From Nitrosomonas halophila (GTDB taxonomy: Bacteria > Pseudomonadota > Gammaproteobacteria > Burkholderiales > Nitrosomonadaceae): a stretch of 64,000 bases of DNA. Shown piece by piece: positions 9,681 through 20,090 of the stretch. Numbering within the stretch: the stretch's first letter is position 1; each line of letters starts with the position of its first letter. The notes under the pieces were generated by a model. It saw only the letters and a list, made by a program, of their open reading frames with translations, ran no database searches and was not told the DNA's origin. The position numbers were made by a program, and so were the translations under genes. The stretch lies in the NCBI RefSeq assembly GCF_900107165.1, contig NZ_FNOY01000003.1, positions 43,005-107,004 of the forward strand. Reading direction: 5' to 3'.

Positions 9681-10523
9681 ATGTCGCTACCACCTCCAAT
9701 TGTATTATCCTTCGCTGCAAGTGATCCGACCGGGGGCGCAGGCATCCAGGCGGATATTCTCACGCTTGCCGGAATGGGCTGCCATCCGCTGACTGTCGTT
9801 ACTGCCATCACGGTACAGGATACCACTGGCGTGGAAGATATTTGGCTGCTGGATGCGGAATGGGTCGTTGATCAGGCACGCACCGTACTGCAGGATATGC
9901 CTGTCCAGGCCTTTAAAATCGGCATGCTGGGCAGCGTTGAAACCATAGCAGCCATTACTGAAGTCATTTCCGATTACCCGGATATTCCGCTGGTAATTGA
10001 CCCGGTGCTTGCGTCAGGACGCGGCGATTCATTCGCAAACGAAGAGGTCATCATGGCCATGCGCGAAATGCTGTTTCCGCAGGCAACAATCATCACGCCC
10101 AATAGTCTCGAAGCCAGGCGAATTGCGCTCGAGAACGAAGATGATCCGGACATTCTCAGTTTGCAGCAAAGTGCCGACCGGTTGCTGCAATGGGGGTGTG
10201 GCTATGTGTTGATCAAGGGCACGCATGAGAACACGCCCAAGGTGGTCAATACGTTATACGATATCAACGGTGTGGTGCGATCGGATACCTGGCAACGGCT
10301 GCCGGGATCGTATCACGGTTCGGGCTGTACCTTGTCTTCAGCCATAGCCGCGTCGCTGGCGCATGGCATATCCGTTGCAGATAGTGTCTATGAGGCCCAG
10401 GATTATACCTGGCATGCGCTCAAGGCAGGTTTCAGGCCAGGGATGGGGCAATATATACCAGACCGTTTTTTCTGGATGGAAAACGGTAATCCGGAGCAGC
10501 CAGATAGCAAAACCGAAGATTGA
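9681..10523 (+). CDS. thiD: Hydroxymethylpyrimidine/phosphomethylpyrimidine kinase
   Basis: The enzyme phosphorylates HMP twice to give HMP-PP, the pyrimidine half of thiamin. The 280-residue ribokinase-fold protein starts with [17 protein letters not shown], the substrate-binding motif, and has [12 protein letters not shown] near residue 215, the anion-hole and catalytic region. Its stop overlaps the thiE start (TGATG), so the two steps are coupled. Confidence 0.96.
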   Translation: MSLPPPIVLSFAASDPTGGAGIQADILTLAGMGCHPLTVVTAITVQDTTGVEDIWLLDAEWVVDQARTVLQDMPVQAFKIGMLGSVETIAAITEVISDYPDIPLVIDPVLASGRGDSFANEEVIMAMREMLFPQATIITPNSLEARRIALENEDDPDILSLQQSADRLLQWGCGYVLIKGTHENTPKVVNTLYDINGVVRSDTWQRLPGSYHGSGCTLSSAIAASLAHGISVADSVYEAQDYTWHALKAGFRPGMGQYIPDRFFWMENGNPEQPDSKTED

Positions 10524-11149
10524 TGGCGATGAGCAGATCCGAAATCAGTGGCCTTTATGCCATTACCCCGGATATCACGGATACCGGACGGCTTTGTCAG
10601 ATGGTCGAACAGACATTGGCAGGGGGCGTAGGCTGCTTGCAATACCGCAATAAAAGCGCTGATGCCCCGCTCCGCCTCGTGCAATCGAGCGCGCTTCTTC
10701 CGCTTTGTCAACGTTATCAAGTGCCTCTGATTATCAATGACTACCTGGAGCTTGCCTGCCAGATCGGTGCCGATGGCCTGCATGTGGGCCAGGACGATAG
10801 CACACTCCCGGCGATCAAAGATCGTTTGGCACCGCACAAGCTGATTGGTGTGTCTTGCTACAGTCAGCTAGCCAGGGCTGTCGAAGCGGAAAAGGCCGGC
10901 GCAAGCTACGTGGCGTTTGGTGCTTTCTTTCCCTCGGCAACCAAACCGAATGCGGTTCGCGCTGCAGTCAGCTTGATCAGTGAAGCCAAATCTGTGTTGT
11001 CTGTCCCGGTTGTGGCGATCGGCGGCATTGATTTGAATAATGCAGCCAGCCTGGTTGCGCGCGGATGTGATGCAATTGCGGTCAGCCAGGCATTGTTCGG
11101 GGCCGAAGATATCGAGTTTGCCGCAAAGTGTTTCTCCCGATTGTTTTAA
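10523..11149 (+). CDS. thiE: Thiamine-phosphate synthase
   Basis: The enzyme joins HMP-PP and thiazole phosphate to thiamin monophosphate. The TIM-barrel protein of about 208 residues shows CLQYRNKS (pyrimidine site), GLHVGQDD and VAIGGID segments typical of ThiE. The frame opens with TTG at 10520, but ATG at 10523 overlaps the thiD TGA and is the better start; ATG at 10529 is also possible. No TPP riboswitch was recognised upstream of the pair. Confidence 0.95.
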   Translation: MAMSRSEISGLYAITPDITDTGRLCQMVEQTLAGGVGCLQYRNKSADAPLRLVQSSALLPLCQRYQVPLIINDYLELACQIGADGLHVGQDDSTLPAIKDRLAPHKLIGVSCYSQLARAVEAEKAGASYVAFGAFFPSATKPNAVRAAVSLISEAKSVLSVPVVAIGGIDLNNAASLVARGCDAIAVSQALFGAEDIEFAAKCFSRLF

Positions 11150-11189
11150 TTCTTCCACTTTTCTATAACTTATCCAGATAAATCCTTTT

Positions 11190-12473
11190 ATGACAATCAG
11201 TAATCAACAATTGTTTGAACGTTCCCAGCAGTATATTCCCGGTGGTGTCAATTCACCTGTGCGCGCATTCAAATCGGTTGGCGGCACCCCGATATTTTTC
11301 GAACGTGGCCAGGGTGCTTATTTTTGGGATGTAGAAGGCCAGACCTATATTGATTATGTTGGCTCCTGGGGGCCCTTGATTCTCGGGCATGCACATCCCG
11401 CGGTCGTTGGAAAGGTACAGGAAGCTGCAAGTCTCGGCATGTCTTTCGGTGCGCCGACTCGGGCCGAGCTCGAAATTGCTGAATTGCTCTGTCAGCTGCT
11501 GCCGTCACTGGAACAAGTTAGATTGGTGAGTTCTGGTACTGAGGCCGGCATGAGCGCGATCCGGCTGGCGCGTGGCTATACCGGCAGAAGCCGGATCATC
11601 AAGTTTGAGGGTTGTTATCATGGGCATGACGATGCGCTGCTGGTCAAGGCCGGATCGGGCGCCCTGACCTTCGGTCATCCCAGCTCGGCGGGTGTGCCCG
11701 CAGAAACGGCCGGGCACACCATGGTACTGGATTACAACGATGTGGCTGGCGCGAAACAGGCTTTCAGTGAACACGGCAGCGAAATTGCGGCAGTGATTGT
11801 AGAACCGATTGCCGGCAACATGAATCTGGTCCGAGCTGAACCAGCATTTCTGGAAACGCTCAGGGCGCTATGCACGCAGCATGGCAGTTTATTGATATTG
11901 GACGAAGTAATGACGGGATTTCGCGTAGGCCTAGAATGTGCACAAGGGCTGTACCAGATCAAGCCCGATCTCACCATACTCGGCAAGGTGATCGGCGGAG
12001 GCATGCCCTTGGCGGCTTTTGGGGGGCGCCGCGACGTGATGCAGTGCCTGGCGCCGCTGGGCCCGGTTTATCAGGCGGGCACGCTTTCGGGCAATCCGGT
12101 TGCTGTCGCGGCCGGATTGGAAACATTAAGACAAATCCAGGCGCCAGGTTTTTTTGACAAGCTGTCTGCGCAAACCCGGCAATTGACCGATGGCCTGACG
12201 GCTGCTGCCAAGAAAAATGGTGTGACCTTCAGTGCGCAAGCAGTAGGGGGCATGTTTGGTCTGTATTTCAGACAGGAGCCGCCCAAAAGTTTCGCTGAAG
12301 TCATGGATAGCGATCGTGAGGCATTCAATCGCTTCTTTCATGCCATGCTGAAGGCGGGTGTCTATTTCGCGCCCTCTGCATTTGAAGCCGGATTCGTATC
12401 CGCTGCACATAGCGATGCGGATATAGCGAAAACCGTCGCGGCAGCCGAGCATATATTCAGCCAAGGTATATGA
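11190..12473 (+). CDS. hemL: Glutamate-1-semialdehyde 2,1-aminomutase
   Basis: This PLP enzyme converts glutamate-1-semialdehyde to 5-aminolevulinate, the first committed tetrapyrrole precursor of the C5 pathway. The 427-residue length is usual. The PLP lysine is K266 in GKVIGGGMP, and the active-site loop [16 protein letters not shown] is present. It follows thiE by 40 bases and may be part of the same transcript. Confidence 0.97.
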   Translation: MTISNQQLFERSQQYIPGGVNSPVRAFKSVGGTPIFFERGQGAYFWDVEGQTYIDYVGSWGPLILGHAHPAVVGKVQEAASLGMSFGAPTRAELEIAELLCQLLPSLEQVRLVSSGTEAGMSAIRLARGYTGRSRIIKFEGCYHGHDDALLVKAGSGALTFGHPSSAGVPAETAGHTMVLDYNDVAGAKQAFSEHGSEIAAVIVEPIAGNMNLVRAEPAFLETLRALCTQHGSLLILDEVMTGFRVGLECAQGLYQIKPDLTILGKVIGGGMPLAAFGGRRDVMQCLAPLGPVYQAGTLSGNPVAVAAGLETLRQIQAPGFFDKLSAQTRQLTDGLTAAAKKNGVTFSAQAVGGMFGLYFRQEPPKSFAEVMDSDREAFNRFFHAMLKAGVYFAPSAFEAGFVSAAHSDADIAKTVAAAEHIFSQGI

Positions 12474-12595
12474 GCGCGCATTTTTGATGAGGGCCTCAAT
12501 TAACGATTTGGGTTGCCGTTGGTTTTTTAGTCTGGCAACTTGTTGCACGAGCATCGCTATGGCAATATGAACAATCGATCTCAACAATAACGAAA

Positions 12596-13372
12596 ATGTC
12601 TACCTATCCTCAGAAACTTGTGGCGCTATTATTGACGGGGTGCGCGTTGTCAGGTTGTGCTTCCGTGAACGATCGGCGCGATCCTTTGGAATCGATGAAC
12701 CGCGCCATATTCGCGTTTAACGAGAAGCTGGATGAGGTTGTGCTGGAGCCGGTAGCGAGGGGCTATCGGGCTGTGACACCAGATCCGATCGAGATGATCG
12801 TCGGGAATTTTTTTTCCAATCTGGATGATGTGGTCATCACGGCCAATTCACTGTTGCAACTGAAGTTTGCGGATGCGGCAGCAAGTTCGACGCGCGTGCT
12901 GATCAATACGACTTTCGGCATGTTGGGAGCGGTTGACCTGGCGAGCCATATCAGCCGCGTGAGCGACGTCGATATCAGCAAACGCAACGAGGATTTTGGT
13001 CAGACATTGGGGCACTATGGGATCGGTAGCGGTCCCTATCTTGTTCTGCCGGTATTGGGCCCGAGCACTGTGAGAGATGCAATCGGCATCGGTGTGGACA
13101 GTAGCTTTATTCATCCTGCGCGGGCGATTTATACCAATTTGGATTTATGGACAGTGCGGGCGCCGGCCTCGACCGGTCAGCTGATCGACCGGCGTGCGCA
13201 GATGCTGGATCTCGATAAAACGCTGGAAGAAGCGGCGCTGGATAAGTACGAGTTTGTCCGCGATGCTTTTCTGCAGCGACGCGCGAGCCTGGTGCGTGAT
13301 GGCAGGCCGTTAGCGGATGAAGATTTTGAAGAGTTCAATGATCTCGATGAAGAGTTTATGCTGGATGATTGA
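12596..13372 (+). CDS. mlaA: MlaA (VacJ) family outer-membrane lipoprotein
   Basis: MlaA sits in the outer membrane and removes misplaced phospholipids from the outer leaflet, passing them to the Mla shuttle. The 258-residue protein has a short signal peptide ending in the lipobox LSGC (C21). Then comes DPLESMNRAIFAFN, the family hallmark, and a GPYLVLPVLGPSTVRD segment. The acidic C-terminal tail (DEDFEEFNDLDEEF) varies in the family. No other mla gene is in the window. Confidence 0.93.
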   Translation: MSTYPQKLVALLLTGCALSGCASVNDRRDPLESMNRAIFAFNEKLDEVVLEPVARGYRAVTPDPIEMIVGNFFSNLDDVVITANSLLQLKFADAAASSTRVLINTTFGMLGAVDLASHISRVSDVDISKRNEDFGQTLGHYGIGSGPYLVLPVLGPSTVRDAIGIGVDSSFIHPARAIYTNLDLWTVRAPASTGQLIDRRAQMLDLDKTLEEAALDKYEFVRDAFLQRRASLVRDGRPLADEDFEEFNDLDEEFMLDD

Positions 13373-13399
13373 ACCCGGAATCCTCGAATGAAATAACCA

Positions 13400-13423
13400 C
13401 ATGGCAAGGTGTGCCTCGCCATG
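13400..13423. terminator. Hairpin between convergent mlaA and htpX
   Basis: Arms of ten bases (CATGGCAAGG and CCTCGCCATG, one mismatch) around a four-base loop lie between the two convergent genes. It could end transcription from both sides. There is no clear T-run, so this is a tentative call. Confidence 0.4.
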
Positions 13424-13508
13424 CGGCGGCAGAAAATTCCAGGTGGAACAATTGCTGTCTGACTCGACGGATAATGATATGTGCTGAGTCCGGCAGAGTC
13501 AGCCGGGA

Positions 13509-14390
13509 TCAACCGGCGGCACGCAACGCTTCGATTCGCTCTTCAAGTGGCGGGTGTGACATGAATAGACGTCCCAGTTGGCTGCGTTGCCCGGAAATTC
13601 CAAAAGCCGCAATTTTTTCTGGCAAATGGGAGGGCTCATATTCCTGCTGCAAGCGCTGCAGTGCCGCAATCATCTTGGTGCGCCCTGAAAGTTGCGCACT
13701 GCCGGCATCGGCACGGAACTCACGCTGGCGGCTGAACCACATGACGATAATGGTCGCCAGTATGCCAAGCACTAGCTGAGCGATCAGGCTGGTGATGAAA
13801 TAGGCCGGTCCATGGCCTTCTTCGGTTTTGAAGACGGCACGGTCGATCAAGTGACCGATCACGCGCGACAGGAAAATGACGAAAGTGTTGACGACTCCCT
13901 GAATGAGCGCGAGGGTGATCATGTCGCCATTCGCGATATGGCTGACTTCATGGGCCAAGACCGCCTCAGCCTCATCTTGGCTCATTTTCTGCAACAAACC
14001 GCTACTTACTGCTACCAGTGCATTGTTTTTGTTCATCCCTGTTGCGAAGGCATTGATGTCGGGCGAATCATAAATAGCCACCTCTGGCATACCTATTCCC
14101 GCTGCCCTGGCCTGCCGGCGAACGGTATCGACCAGCCAGCCCTCGGTCGCATTCGAAGGGATCTCAATGACCATGGCGCCCGTCATGTGTTTTGCACTCC
14201 ACTTCGACATGGCCAGCGAAATGAGCGAGCCGCCAAAGCCGATGACTGCCGAAAAAACTAGCAGGGCATTAAAATTCAGGGCGCTGCCTTCGGCATCTAA
14301 AATCCGATCCACCCCAAGCAAACGCAGGGTGATGCTTAATACCACTAATATTGCAAGGTTGGTTGCAATAAACAGAAGAATTCGTTTCAT
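13509..14390 (-). CDS. htpX: Membrane zinc metalloprotease HtpX (M48)
   Basis: HtpX degrades misfolded inner-membrane proteins under envelope stress. The 293-residue protein has two N-terminal membrane segments (about 5-25 and 40-60), the zinc motif HEVSH (H147, E148, H151), and two more hydrophobic stretches (about 158-180 and 195-215). The ATG start at 14388-14390 gives the usual length. The gene stands alone, converging with mlaA. Confidence 0.95.
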   Translation of the reverse strand: MKRILLFIATNLAILVVLSITLRLLGVDRILDAEGSALNFNALLVFSAVIGFGGSLISLAMSKWSAKHMTGAMVIEIPSNATEGWLVDTVRRQARAAGIGMPEVAIYDSPDINAFATGMNKNNALVAVSSGLLQKMSQDEAEAVLAHEVSHIANGDMITLALIQGVVNTFVIFLSRVIGHLIDRAVFKTEEGHGPAYFITSLIAQLVLGILATIIVMWFSRQREFRADAGSAQLSGRTKMIAALQRLQQEYEPSHLPEKIAAFGISGQRSQLGRLFMSHPPLEERIEALRAAG

Positions 14391-14705
14391 TGCCGTGTTC
14401 CTTCAAGGTTGGTTGACGAGCATTCAAAAATGTTAAACGGTAATCGATCACAACATGATCCCATATGATGACACATTTCATAATATCAAGTGTGTCAGCT
14501 CACTGTCGGCCAGGGTTGCATTGCCGTGAGCAAATTTGCCTGAGATGCCATTATAATGAACGGTTATTTATTAACGAGCCCTTAGTTCAGGCAGTGGAAT
14601 TCTAATCTGTTTGCGGCTATGGCTAATTATTACACTGCGACTACGGAACATTAAAAGGGGAGAAGATTTGTTGATTAATGAAAGCAATACAATGGGAGAT
14701 GTAAA
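14391..14705. other. Gene-free gap between htpX and the rubredoxin reductase gene, with an IS-end remnant
   Basis: This 315-bp stretch must hold the divergent promoters of htpX and the reductase gene. It also contains GGTTATTTATTAACGAGCCC and the following CTTAG at 14562-14585, a tag found again near 24257, 50040 and (inverted) 53281. A GGAATTCTAATCT stretch lies just after it, at a similar distance as GGAATTCCAATCT in the 24273 element. No gene is apparent. Confidence 0.55.
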
Positions 14706-15860
14706 ATGCCTCAACAGTCTGTCGTAATCGTTGGCAGTGGGCTGGCAGGTTATGCCGTCGCACGGGAATTGCGGAGACTGAATACTGACATTCAGGTAAC
14801 GCTTTTGTCCGCGGATCATGGCGGATTCTATTCCAAGCCCATGTTATCCAATGCCTTGGCAACAGGCAAAACACCTGACTCGATTCTGAATGCGGAGGCC
14901 GGAAAGATGGCCGATCAATTGAATATCGTGATCCGGCCATACACCCGCGTCGATGCGATAGATGCGGTTGAAGAGCGTGTGCTGCTTGAGAATGGCGAGC
15001 GCCTGGGTTACGGCCGGCTGGTATTGGCACTCGGGGCTGATCCAGTTCGTTTGGCGATTCCGGGAGAGGGGGCAGACGAGATAGTGTCCGTCAATGATCT
15101 GGATGATTATCGGCATTTCCGTGAGCGCATAGAGGGTAAACGGCATATCGCAATCCTCGGCGCTGGGCTGATTGGTTGTGAATTCGCCAATGATCTTGCT
15201 GCCAAGGGCTATCAAGTGAGTGTCTTCGATCTGAGCCCGCAACCGCTTGGCCGTTTGCTGCCCGAACAAGCTGGCCAATTCTTGCAGGAAAAATTGGCCT
15301 TGGCGGGTGTCAATTTTCTGCTCGGAAAAACTGTCGACAAGATAGGTAAAACGGATGGCGGTTACCGGTTATTCTACCAGGATGAGCAATTTGTCGAGGC
15401 GGATGTGGTGCTTTCGGCAATTGGCCTAAGACCTCGAATCGGGCTGGCCGAGGCCGCAGGAATCAGTGTGAAGCGGGGCATTCAAGTGGATCGATATTTG
15501 CAATCCAGTATCCAGAATATTCATGCACTGGGCGATTGTGCGGAAGTGGACGGTAAAGTGTTGCCATTCATCATGCCCATTACGCATGCTGGCCGAGCGC
15601 TGGCTGCGACATTGGCCGGTACACCCACTCGTCTCCACTATCCGGCTATGCCGGTATTGGTGAAAACCCCCGGCTGCCCAACTGTGGTTTCACCGCCTGA
15701 TCCGCACATGGAAGGCGAGTGGCAGATTGAAACCAGTCAGGATGGGGTCAAGGCTTTGTTTCAGGATGCTGCGGGCAATCTGCTGGGTTTTGCCCTGTTG
15801 GGGACAGCAACCAGCGAACGCCAGACGCTGACACCGCGATTACCGCCTATATTGGCATAA
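14706..15860 (+). CDS. Rubredoxin-NAD(+) reductase-like FAD oxidoreductase
   Basis: The protein has 384 residues. The N-terminal FAD-binding motif is VIVGSGLAGYAVARELR, the central NAD(P)H-binding motif is ILGAGLIGCEFANDLAAKG (about 147-165), and the FAD-closing motif is HALGDCAEVDG. A C-terminal rubredoxin-reductase-type domain follows (about 310-384). It probably passes electrons from NAD(P)H to the rubredoxin encoded at 9440-9628. Nitric-oxide or alkane-linked electron chains use the same pair in other bacteria, so the final acceptor is unknown. There is a GGGGAG stretch well upstream of the ATG. Confidence 0.88.
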   Translation: MPQQSVVIVGSGLAGYAVARELRRLNTDIQVTLLSADHGGFYSKPMLSNALATGKTPDSILNAEAGKMADQLNIVIRPYTRVDAIDAVEERVLLENGERLGYGRLVLALGADPVRLAIPGEGADEIVSVNDLDDYRHFRERIEGKRHIAILGAGLIGCEFANDLAAKGYQVSVFDLSPQPLGRLLPEQAGQFLQEKLALAGVNFLLGKTVDKIGKTDGGYRLFYQDEQFVEADVVLSAIGLRPRIGLAEAAGISVKRGIQVDRYLQSSIQNIHALGDCAEVDGKVLPFIMPITHAGRALAATLAGTPTRLHYPAMPVLVKTPGCPTVVSPPDPHMEGEWQIETSQDGVKALFQDAAGNLLGFALLGTATSERQTLTPRLPPILA

Positions 15861-15877
15861 ATTAACGCCTATTACCG

Positions 15878-17089
15878 ATGAGAAGACCGTCGTCCCAGAA
15901 AGCAAAATATCCAGGCGCACCAGCCTTGCGTGAGCTTGTCAAGGTAGCCAGAGGACTGGCACAGTCCAGCAGCCGAATCGAGGATGCTTTCTGGGAGAAG
16001 CGGCTGGATGGTGTTGTCCAGTCACTATTGGCCGCTAGCGATGATCAAACGCTACAGTTGGCACTCGACCGGCTGCAGGATCTGGAACCGGAAGTCTATG
16101 CCGAAATACTCTATGCCATCGAGGCGTCGGTCGAGTGTACAAAATGGATGGAGGCGGACCAGGAATACGATGTATTGCTGTTTGCAATGCCGATTCTGGC
16201 CTGGTCACAGAGACAGGATGCCATTCCCTGTGGAATGGTCTCCGATAGCCTTATCGCCGATCTGCAGGCACTGCTGACAACGCTGGTATTCGCCAAGGGG
16301 ACCAGGATAACCCTGACCAACTATATGCTGTGTCCGCAACAGATACGGGGGCATTACCATTTTCTGTATGATTTGGCGCAACAATTGCGACCCGTAGCAG
16401 TTGCGGGTCAATCCGTTATGCATTTGGGAGTGCCGGTACCTGGCAAGATTGATGCATCACCAGGAATCAGGTTTGTGGTGGGTGCAGCGGCTACGCCCCG
16501 GGGGGAGGCTATTTTTTGTTGGCAAAACATACGCGGCCATGCGCGGTTGGCAGACAAATTCCAAGTTGACGAACCGGAAATAGAGGGTTGGCAAACCGAG
16601 GTCGATAAGCTTCTGCAAGCGCTGTTTCCAGACTGTGCGGTACGCTCGGTTATGCCCGATGCCTTTTTTGCTGGCGCCCGCACCGCCGCTCATCTGATCC
16701 GTCCATTCTCGGTTTATGCTTGTCTCGATTATCTAATAGCCAGCGGTATCGCCATGGATTCATTAACTGCGGTGATAGCTCCTGTTCTGGGAGAACTGCA
16801 CCATGAATACCGCATCAGTTTGATTTGTACCAAGACTGGAGAAGTACTTCATGGCATTATCTGGTCCTTGGCTAACAACGAATCTGCCGGCATGCCCGTC
16901 ATCTCGGAAATTCAGGCTATCCTGCACGAGTGTGGTATAACCAGAATGGTTGTCTTGGGCAATATACACGATCTTGAACCTGATTCTGAAACAGAATATG
17001 CGAGCTGCCTGTTTCCCAACCTTGAAGGGAAAATGGTCAAGAAGAGCCGAATGAGCGATTTCAAAGAACTATCAGGGTACTTACATTGA
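15878..17089 (+). CDS. DUF2863 family protein of unknown function
   Basis: The 403-residue soluble protein has no signal peptide, membrane segment or catalytic motif that I recognise. The segments [32 protein letters not shown] and [16 protein letters not shown] match a betaproteobacterial family known to me only as DUF2863. It begins 17 bases after the rubredoxin reductase stop and ends 16 bases before yciI, so it may belong to one transcript. Function unknown. Confidence 0.75.
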   Translation: MRRPSSQKAKYPGAPALRELVKVARGLAQSSSRIEDAFWEKRLDGVVQSLLAASDDQTLQLALDRLQDLEPEVYAEILYAIEASVECTKWMEADQEYDVLLFAMPILAWSQRQDAIPCGMVSDSLIADLQALLTTLVFAKGTRITLTNYMLCPQQIRGHYHFLYDLAQQLRPVAVAGQSVMHLGVPVPGKIDASPGIRFVVGAAATPRGEAIFCWQNIRGHARLADKFQVDEPEIEGWQTEVDKLLQALFPDCAVRSVMPDAFFAGARTAAHLIRPFSVYACLDYLIASGIAMDSLTAVIAPVLGELHHEYRISLICTKTGEVLHGIIWSLANNESAGMPVISEIQAILHECGITRMVVLGNIHDLEPDSETEYASCLFPNLEGKMVKKSRMSDFKELSGYLH

Positions 17090-17105
17090 CAAAAGAGAAA
17101 AATAC

Positions 17106-17408
17106 ATGCTCTATTTGATTTACGGGGAGGATGCTCCCAACAGTCTGGCGCAGCGCATGGCGAATCGGCCCGCGCATCTGACACGCTTGCAAGCCTTGCA
17201 GGAAGAAGGGCGACTCCTTTTGGCTGGGCCTTGTCCGGCTATCGATTGTGCTGATCCTGGGCCGGCGGGTTTTTCCGGCAGCTTGATTGTGGCTGAATTT
17301 TCTTCTTTCGAGGAAGCGCAACACTGGGCTGATGCGGATCCCTACAAATCGTCCGGTGTGTATGCAAAGGTCAGCGTGAAGCCATTCAAGAAAGTCTTGC
17401 CGGAATAA
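17106..17408 (+). CDS. YciI family protein
   Basis: The protein has 100 residues with the ferredoxin-like YciI fold: [13 protein letters not shown] at the start, [22 protein letters not shown] with the conserved His, and a [16 protein letters not shown] segment carrying the conserved Asp. Some relatives have dehydrochlorinase or muconolactone-isomerase-like activity, but no substrate is known here. In many betaproteobacteria yciI is followed by bolA and then a parvulin gene. Here bolA is absent and the parvulin follows after a 218-base gap. Confidence 0.9.
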   Translation: MLYLIYGEDAPNSLAQRMANRPAHLTRLQALQEEGRLLLAGPCPAIDCADPGPAGFSGSLIVAEFSSFEEAQHWADADPYKSSGVYAKVSVKPFKKVLPE

Positions 17409-17626
17409 TTTCATGTGTTCAATAATTGTTTATGAACTCAAGCTGGCTCAAGCTCTCCAATCTTGCGAATGCCTGTCGTATCAAATATGGGAGAAGGCAT
17501 CCAGGCTGGATTGGCATGGGTGACTCGTGTCTCGTTGTTCACTAAAAAGGATTCATCCGTGCCCTGTTAAGGCATACGCTTATTAAGCCAATTTATTAAC
17601 CTCACTATAAATCCAAAGGTAATTTT

Positions 17627-18424
17627 ATGCGTTTAATCAAATTTATGTTTTGCGTGCCCTTCATTGTCCTGAGCCTGGCCGTTGTGTCGCCCTTGCATGC
17701 CCAAAGTGGCGGTACGGTTGCTAAAGTCAATGGTGTGGCCATTCCCCAGGCACGTCTCGATCTCATGGTCAAAGCTGCGGTCGCGCAAGGACAACCGGAT
17801 ACCAATGAAATGAGAAATGCGCTGCGTGAAAATTTGATTGCAGAAGAAATCATTGCGCAGGAAGCGGTAAAGAAGGGTCTGGATCGTGATCCGGAGGTCG
17901 TGACCCAGATCGAGCTTGCGCGTCAAGCAGTCCTGATCAGAGCATTCCAAGCGGATTACATCCGGAACAATACCATCAGTGATGCCGAGTTGCGTAAAGA
18001 ATATGAAGCAGTCAAGTCGCAGATGGGGGACAAGGAATATAAAGCACGTCATATTCTCGTGGAAACTGAGAAAGAAGCCAAGGACATCGTTGCCATGCTC
18101 AAAAAAGGCGGCTCATTCGAAAAATTGGCAAGCGAACGTTCCATCGACAGCGGCAGCAGGGACAATGGCGGGGAGTTGGGCTGGAGCCCATCTGCGGTAT
18201 ATGTCAAGCCGTTTGCCGATACATTGAAAAATCTGAGGAAAGGGGAGTTGACCAGTCAGCCGGTGCAGACAACATTTGGCTGGCATATCATACAACTGGA
18301 TGATGTGCGGGCTGCTGTGCCACCCACTTTTGAAGAGGTCAAGCAGAATATGCAACAACGCGTGCTGCAGCGCAATTTTGCCGAGCTGGTTGAGTCGTTG
18401 CGTAAAAAAGCCAAGGTACAATAA
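17627..18424 (+). CDS. Periplasmic peptidyl-prolyl cis-trans isomerase, parvulin (PpiC/SurA-like)
   Basis: The protein has 265 residues. A cleavable signal peptide ends near residue 25 (SPLHAQS), followed by a SurA-like helical N-domain (about 30-130) and a rotamase domain (about 135-235) with YKARHILVETE, DSGSRDNGGELGW and GWHIIQL motifs. It should help outer-membrane and periplasmic proteins fold. The ATG has AAAGG upstream. A fold-back element follows it. Confidence 0.92.
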   Translation: MRLIKFMFCVPFIVLSLAVVSPLHAQSGGTVAKVNGVAIPQARLDLMVKAAVAQGQPDTNEMRNALRENLIAEEIIAQEAVKKGLDRDPEVVTQIELARQAVLIRAFQADYIRNNTISDAELRKEYEAVKSQMGDKEYKARHILVETEKEAKDIVAMLKKGGSFEKLASERSIDSGSRDNGGELGWSPSAVYVKPFADTLKNLRKGELTSQPVQTTFGWHIIQLDDVRAAVPPTFEEVKQNMQQRVLQRNFAELVESLRKKAKVQ

Positions 18425-18471
18425 GCAACTGGACCTTGTCGGGCGCATGGGTCCCTGGATGCGCCCGAAAA

Positions 18472-18645
18472 CTAGGCGGCTGTCCGAGAATAGCGAGAGA
18501 GACTGATCTACTGCGAACGAGCCTGGCTGGCCGGATTTTCCGATCCTTTGTTGAATAGAAGGACTATTCGCCTCAAATGATCAAAAAATCCTTGCTCAGC
18601 CAGCTTCGCCCTCGCTACGATCGCTATTCTCGGACAGCCGCCTAG
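18472..18645. repeat. Fold-back (MITE-like) element, copy 2, ending on the alr stop codon
   Basis: The 174-bp element has perfect 25-base terminal inverted repeats (18472-18496 and 18621-18645), starting CTAGGCGGCTGTCCGAG. The interior also folds back around GAATAGAAGGACTATTC (18553-18569), so one strand would form a single long hairpin. It is clearly homologous to 7389-7555. The right border CTAG provides the TAG stop of alr. It contains no gene. It lies between two convergent genes and could act as a terminator for both. Confidence 0.85.
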
Positions 18646-19727
18646 GAACGGGTGACCGATCTTACGCGCGGAGAAAGTGCAGCGAGCAGTTCATAGCTGA
18701 TAGTGCCTGCGCTTTCAGCAACGCGCTCAACGGGTAATCCCTCTCCCCATAGCGTCACCGGGCTGCCAATCCTCGCCTGCTCGATACCACTCAAATCGAC
18801 GCTCAACATATCCATCGAAACCCGTCCTATCAGGCGGGTACGCTGACCCTCAACCAGTACCGGCGTGCCTGTGGGTGCATGGCGAGGGTAGCCGTCCGCA
18901 TAGCCTGCAGCAACAATTCCAATCCGCATGGGGCGATCTGCCACAAACTGTCCGCCATAACCCAATCTGTCTTGTGGATTGAGGTGTTGGATGGCGATGA
19001 TCTGGCTGGTTAATGTCATGACCGGCCGCAAGCCGAGTTCATCGCCTGTTTTCTCGATCAGCGGGGATGCCCCGTAAAGCAGCAGGCCTGGACGGACCCA
19101 GTCTGCATGAGTCTGGGGGTAACGCAAGATAGCTGCAGAGTTGGCCAAGGTCCGGGGCAGGCGCTCGGCTCCTTGTGGCTGGAGGGTGATAAAGCGATTC
19201 AATTGCTGATCGATATCATGCTTTTCCTGCGGGTCGTCAGCACAGGCGAAATGCGTCATCAGCGTAATGCTGCTGACAAAAGCTTGTTGCCTGAGCGTAT
19301 CCAGTGCGGTACGGCCTTGTTCGGGTCTGAAGCCGAGCCGGTTCATGCCGGAATTGATTTTGAGAAAAACATCGAGTTTCTCAATTTCCTTGCACGAGGG
19401 CAACATGGCTAATTGCTCATGATGATGGATGACGGTACTTAGCTGATATTGCGCCAATACTTTCAGTTCCGCTATCGAGAAGAACCCTTCCAGCAGTAGA
19501 ATGGGTTGCCGGAAGCCGGCTTCCCGCAATTGTACAGCCGCTTCCAGCTCCAATACGGCAAACGCATCGGCATCACTCAGTGCCTGCGCACAGCGGAGCA
19601 GGCCATGCCCATAGGCATCGGCTTTGATGACAGCGATGACGCGTGCATGGCGCACATGCCTGCGAATGACGGAAAAATTATGCCGTAAGGCGGCACGATC
19701 GATAATGGCGCAAGTTGGACGGTACAT
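18642..19727 (-). CDS. alr: Alanine racemase
   Basis: The enzyme interconverts L- and D-alanine to supply D-Ala for peptidoglycan. With the ATG at 19725-19727 it has 361 residues. The PLP lysine is K35 in VIKADAYGHG and the second catalytic base is Y257 in RLGYGGQ. The open frame continues 77 codons upstream, but that part is unlike the family and has an unusual composition. The TAG stop is formed by the CTAG border of the fold-back element. Confidence 0.95.
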   Translation of the reverse strand: MYRPTCAIIDRAALRHNFSVIRRHVRHARVIAVIKADAYGHGLLRCAQALSDADAFAVLELEAAVQLREAGFRQPILLLEGFFSIAELKVLAQYQLSTVIHHHEQLAMLPSCKEIEKLDVFLKINSGMNRLGFRPEQGRTALDTLRQQAFVSSITLMTHFACADDPQEKHDIDQQLNRFITLQPQGAERLPRTLANSAAILRYPQTHADWVRPGLLLYGASPLIEKTGDELGLRPVMTLTSQIIAIQHLNPQDRLGYGGQFVADRPMRIGIVAAGYADGYPRHAPTGTPVLVEGQRTRLIGRVSMDMLSVDLSGIEQARIGSPVTLWGEGLPVERVAESAGTISYELLAALSPRVRSVTRS

Positions 19728-20090
19728 TATGCTGTTTGCCGCAGCAAGGAAATAGGGGGTGTGTCGATGATGCAAGCTATCCCGATGGGATTTTTCGCGT
19801 GCATTTGTCCAGCGGGTTGGTCTGGCCATGTGAGTATGCCAGCATACCGGACTGCCGTGAGCTTCGAACGGCTGGAGGAGCGCTTCATCAATTTGGACTG
19901 CCCGACAAAACCATGGTTGGGAGTCCCGCGCCTGTGTTTGCCCTTGTACGCCTGCCATACACCAGCATTGCGGCTTTGCACCCGGTCTCTTTTGTAGAAG
20001 AACATCGGTGCAGGAATGAGATCAGGAGGGGGCACTGGTGAGGGTAGAGGAGCCGTCTAAATCGAAAGAGATATGGCCGTATTGGTGTTG
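19728..20090. other. 363-bp gap between alr and the M16 peptidase gene, nothing recognised
   Basis: Several short frames cross this interval on both strands, including an in-frame extension of alr. None resembles a known family, and none has a good start context. It may be the worn remains of a lost gene, and must include the alr promoter. Confidence 0.4.

Noticed and set aside
17409..17626. Possible bolA gene between yciI and the parvulin gene
   Set aside because: No frame of sufficient length and no BolA motif is present in these 218 bases.
19728..19958. In-frame 77-codon N-terminal extension of alr
   Set aside because: It has no resemblance to alanine racemases, and the ATG at 19727 gives the normal length and N-terminus.
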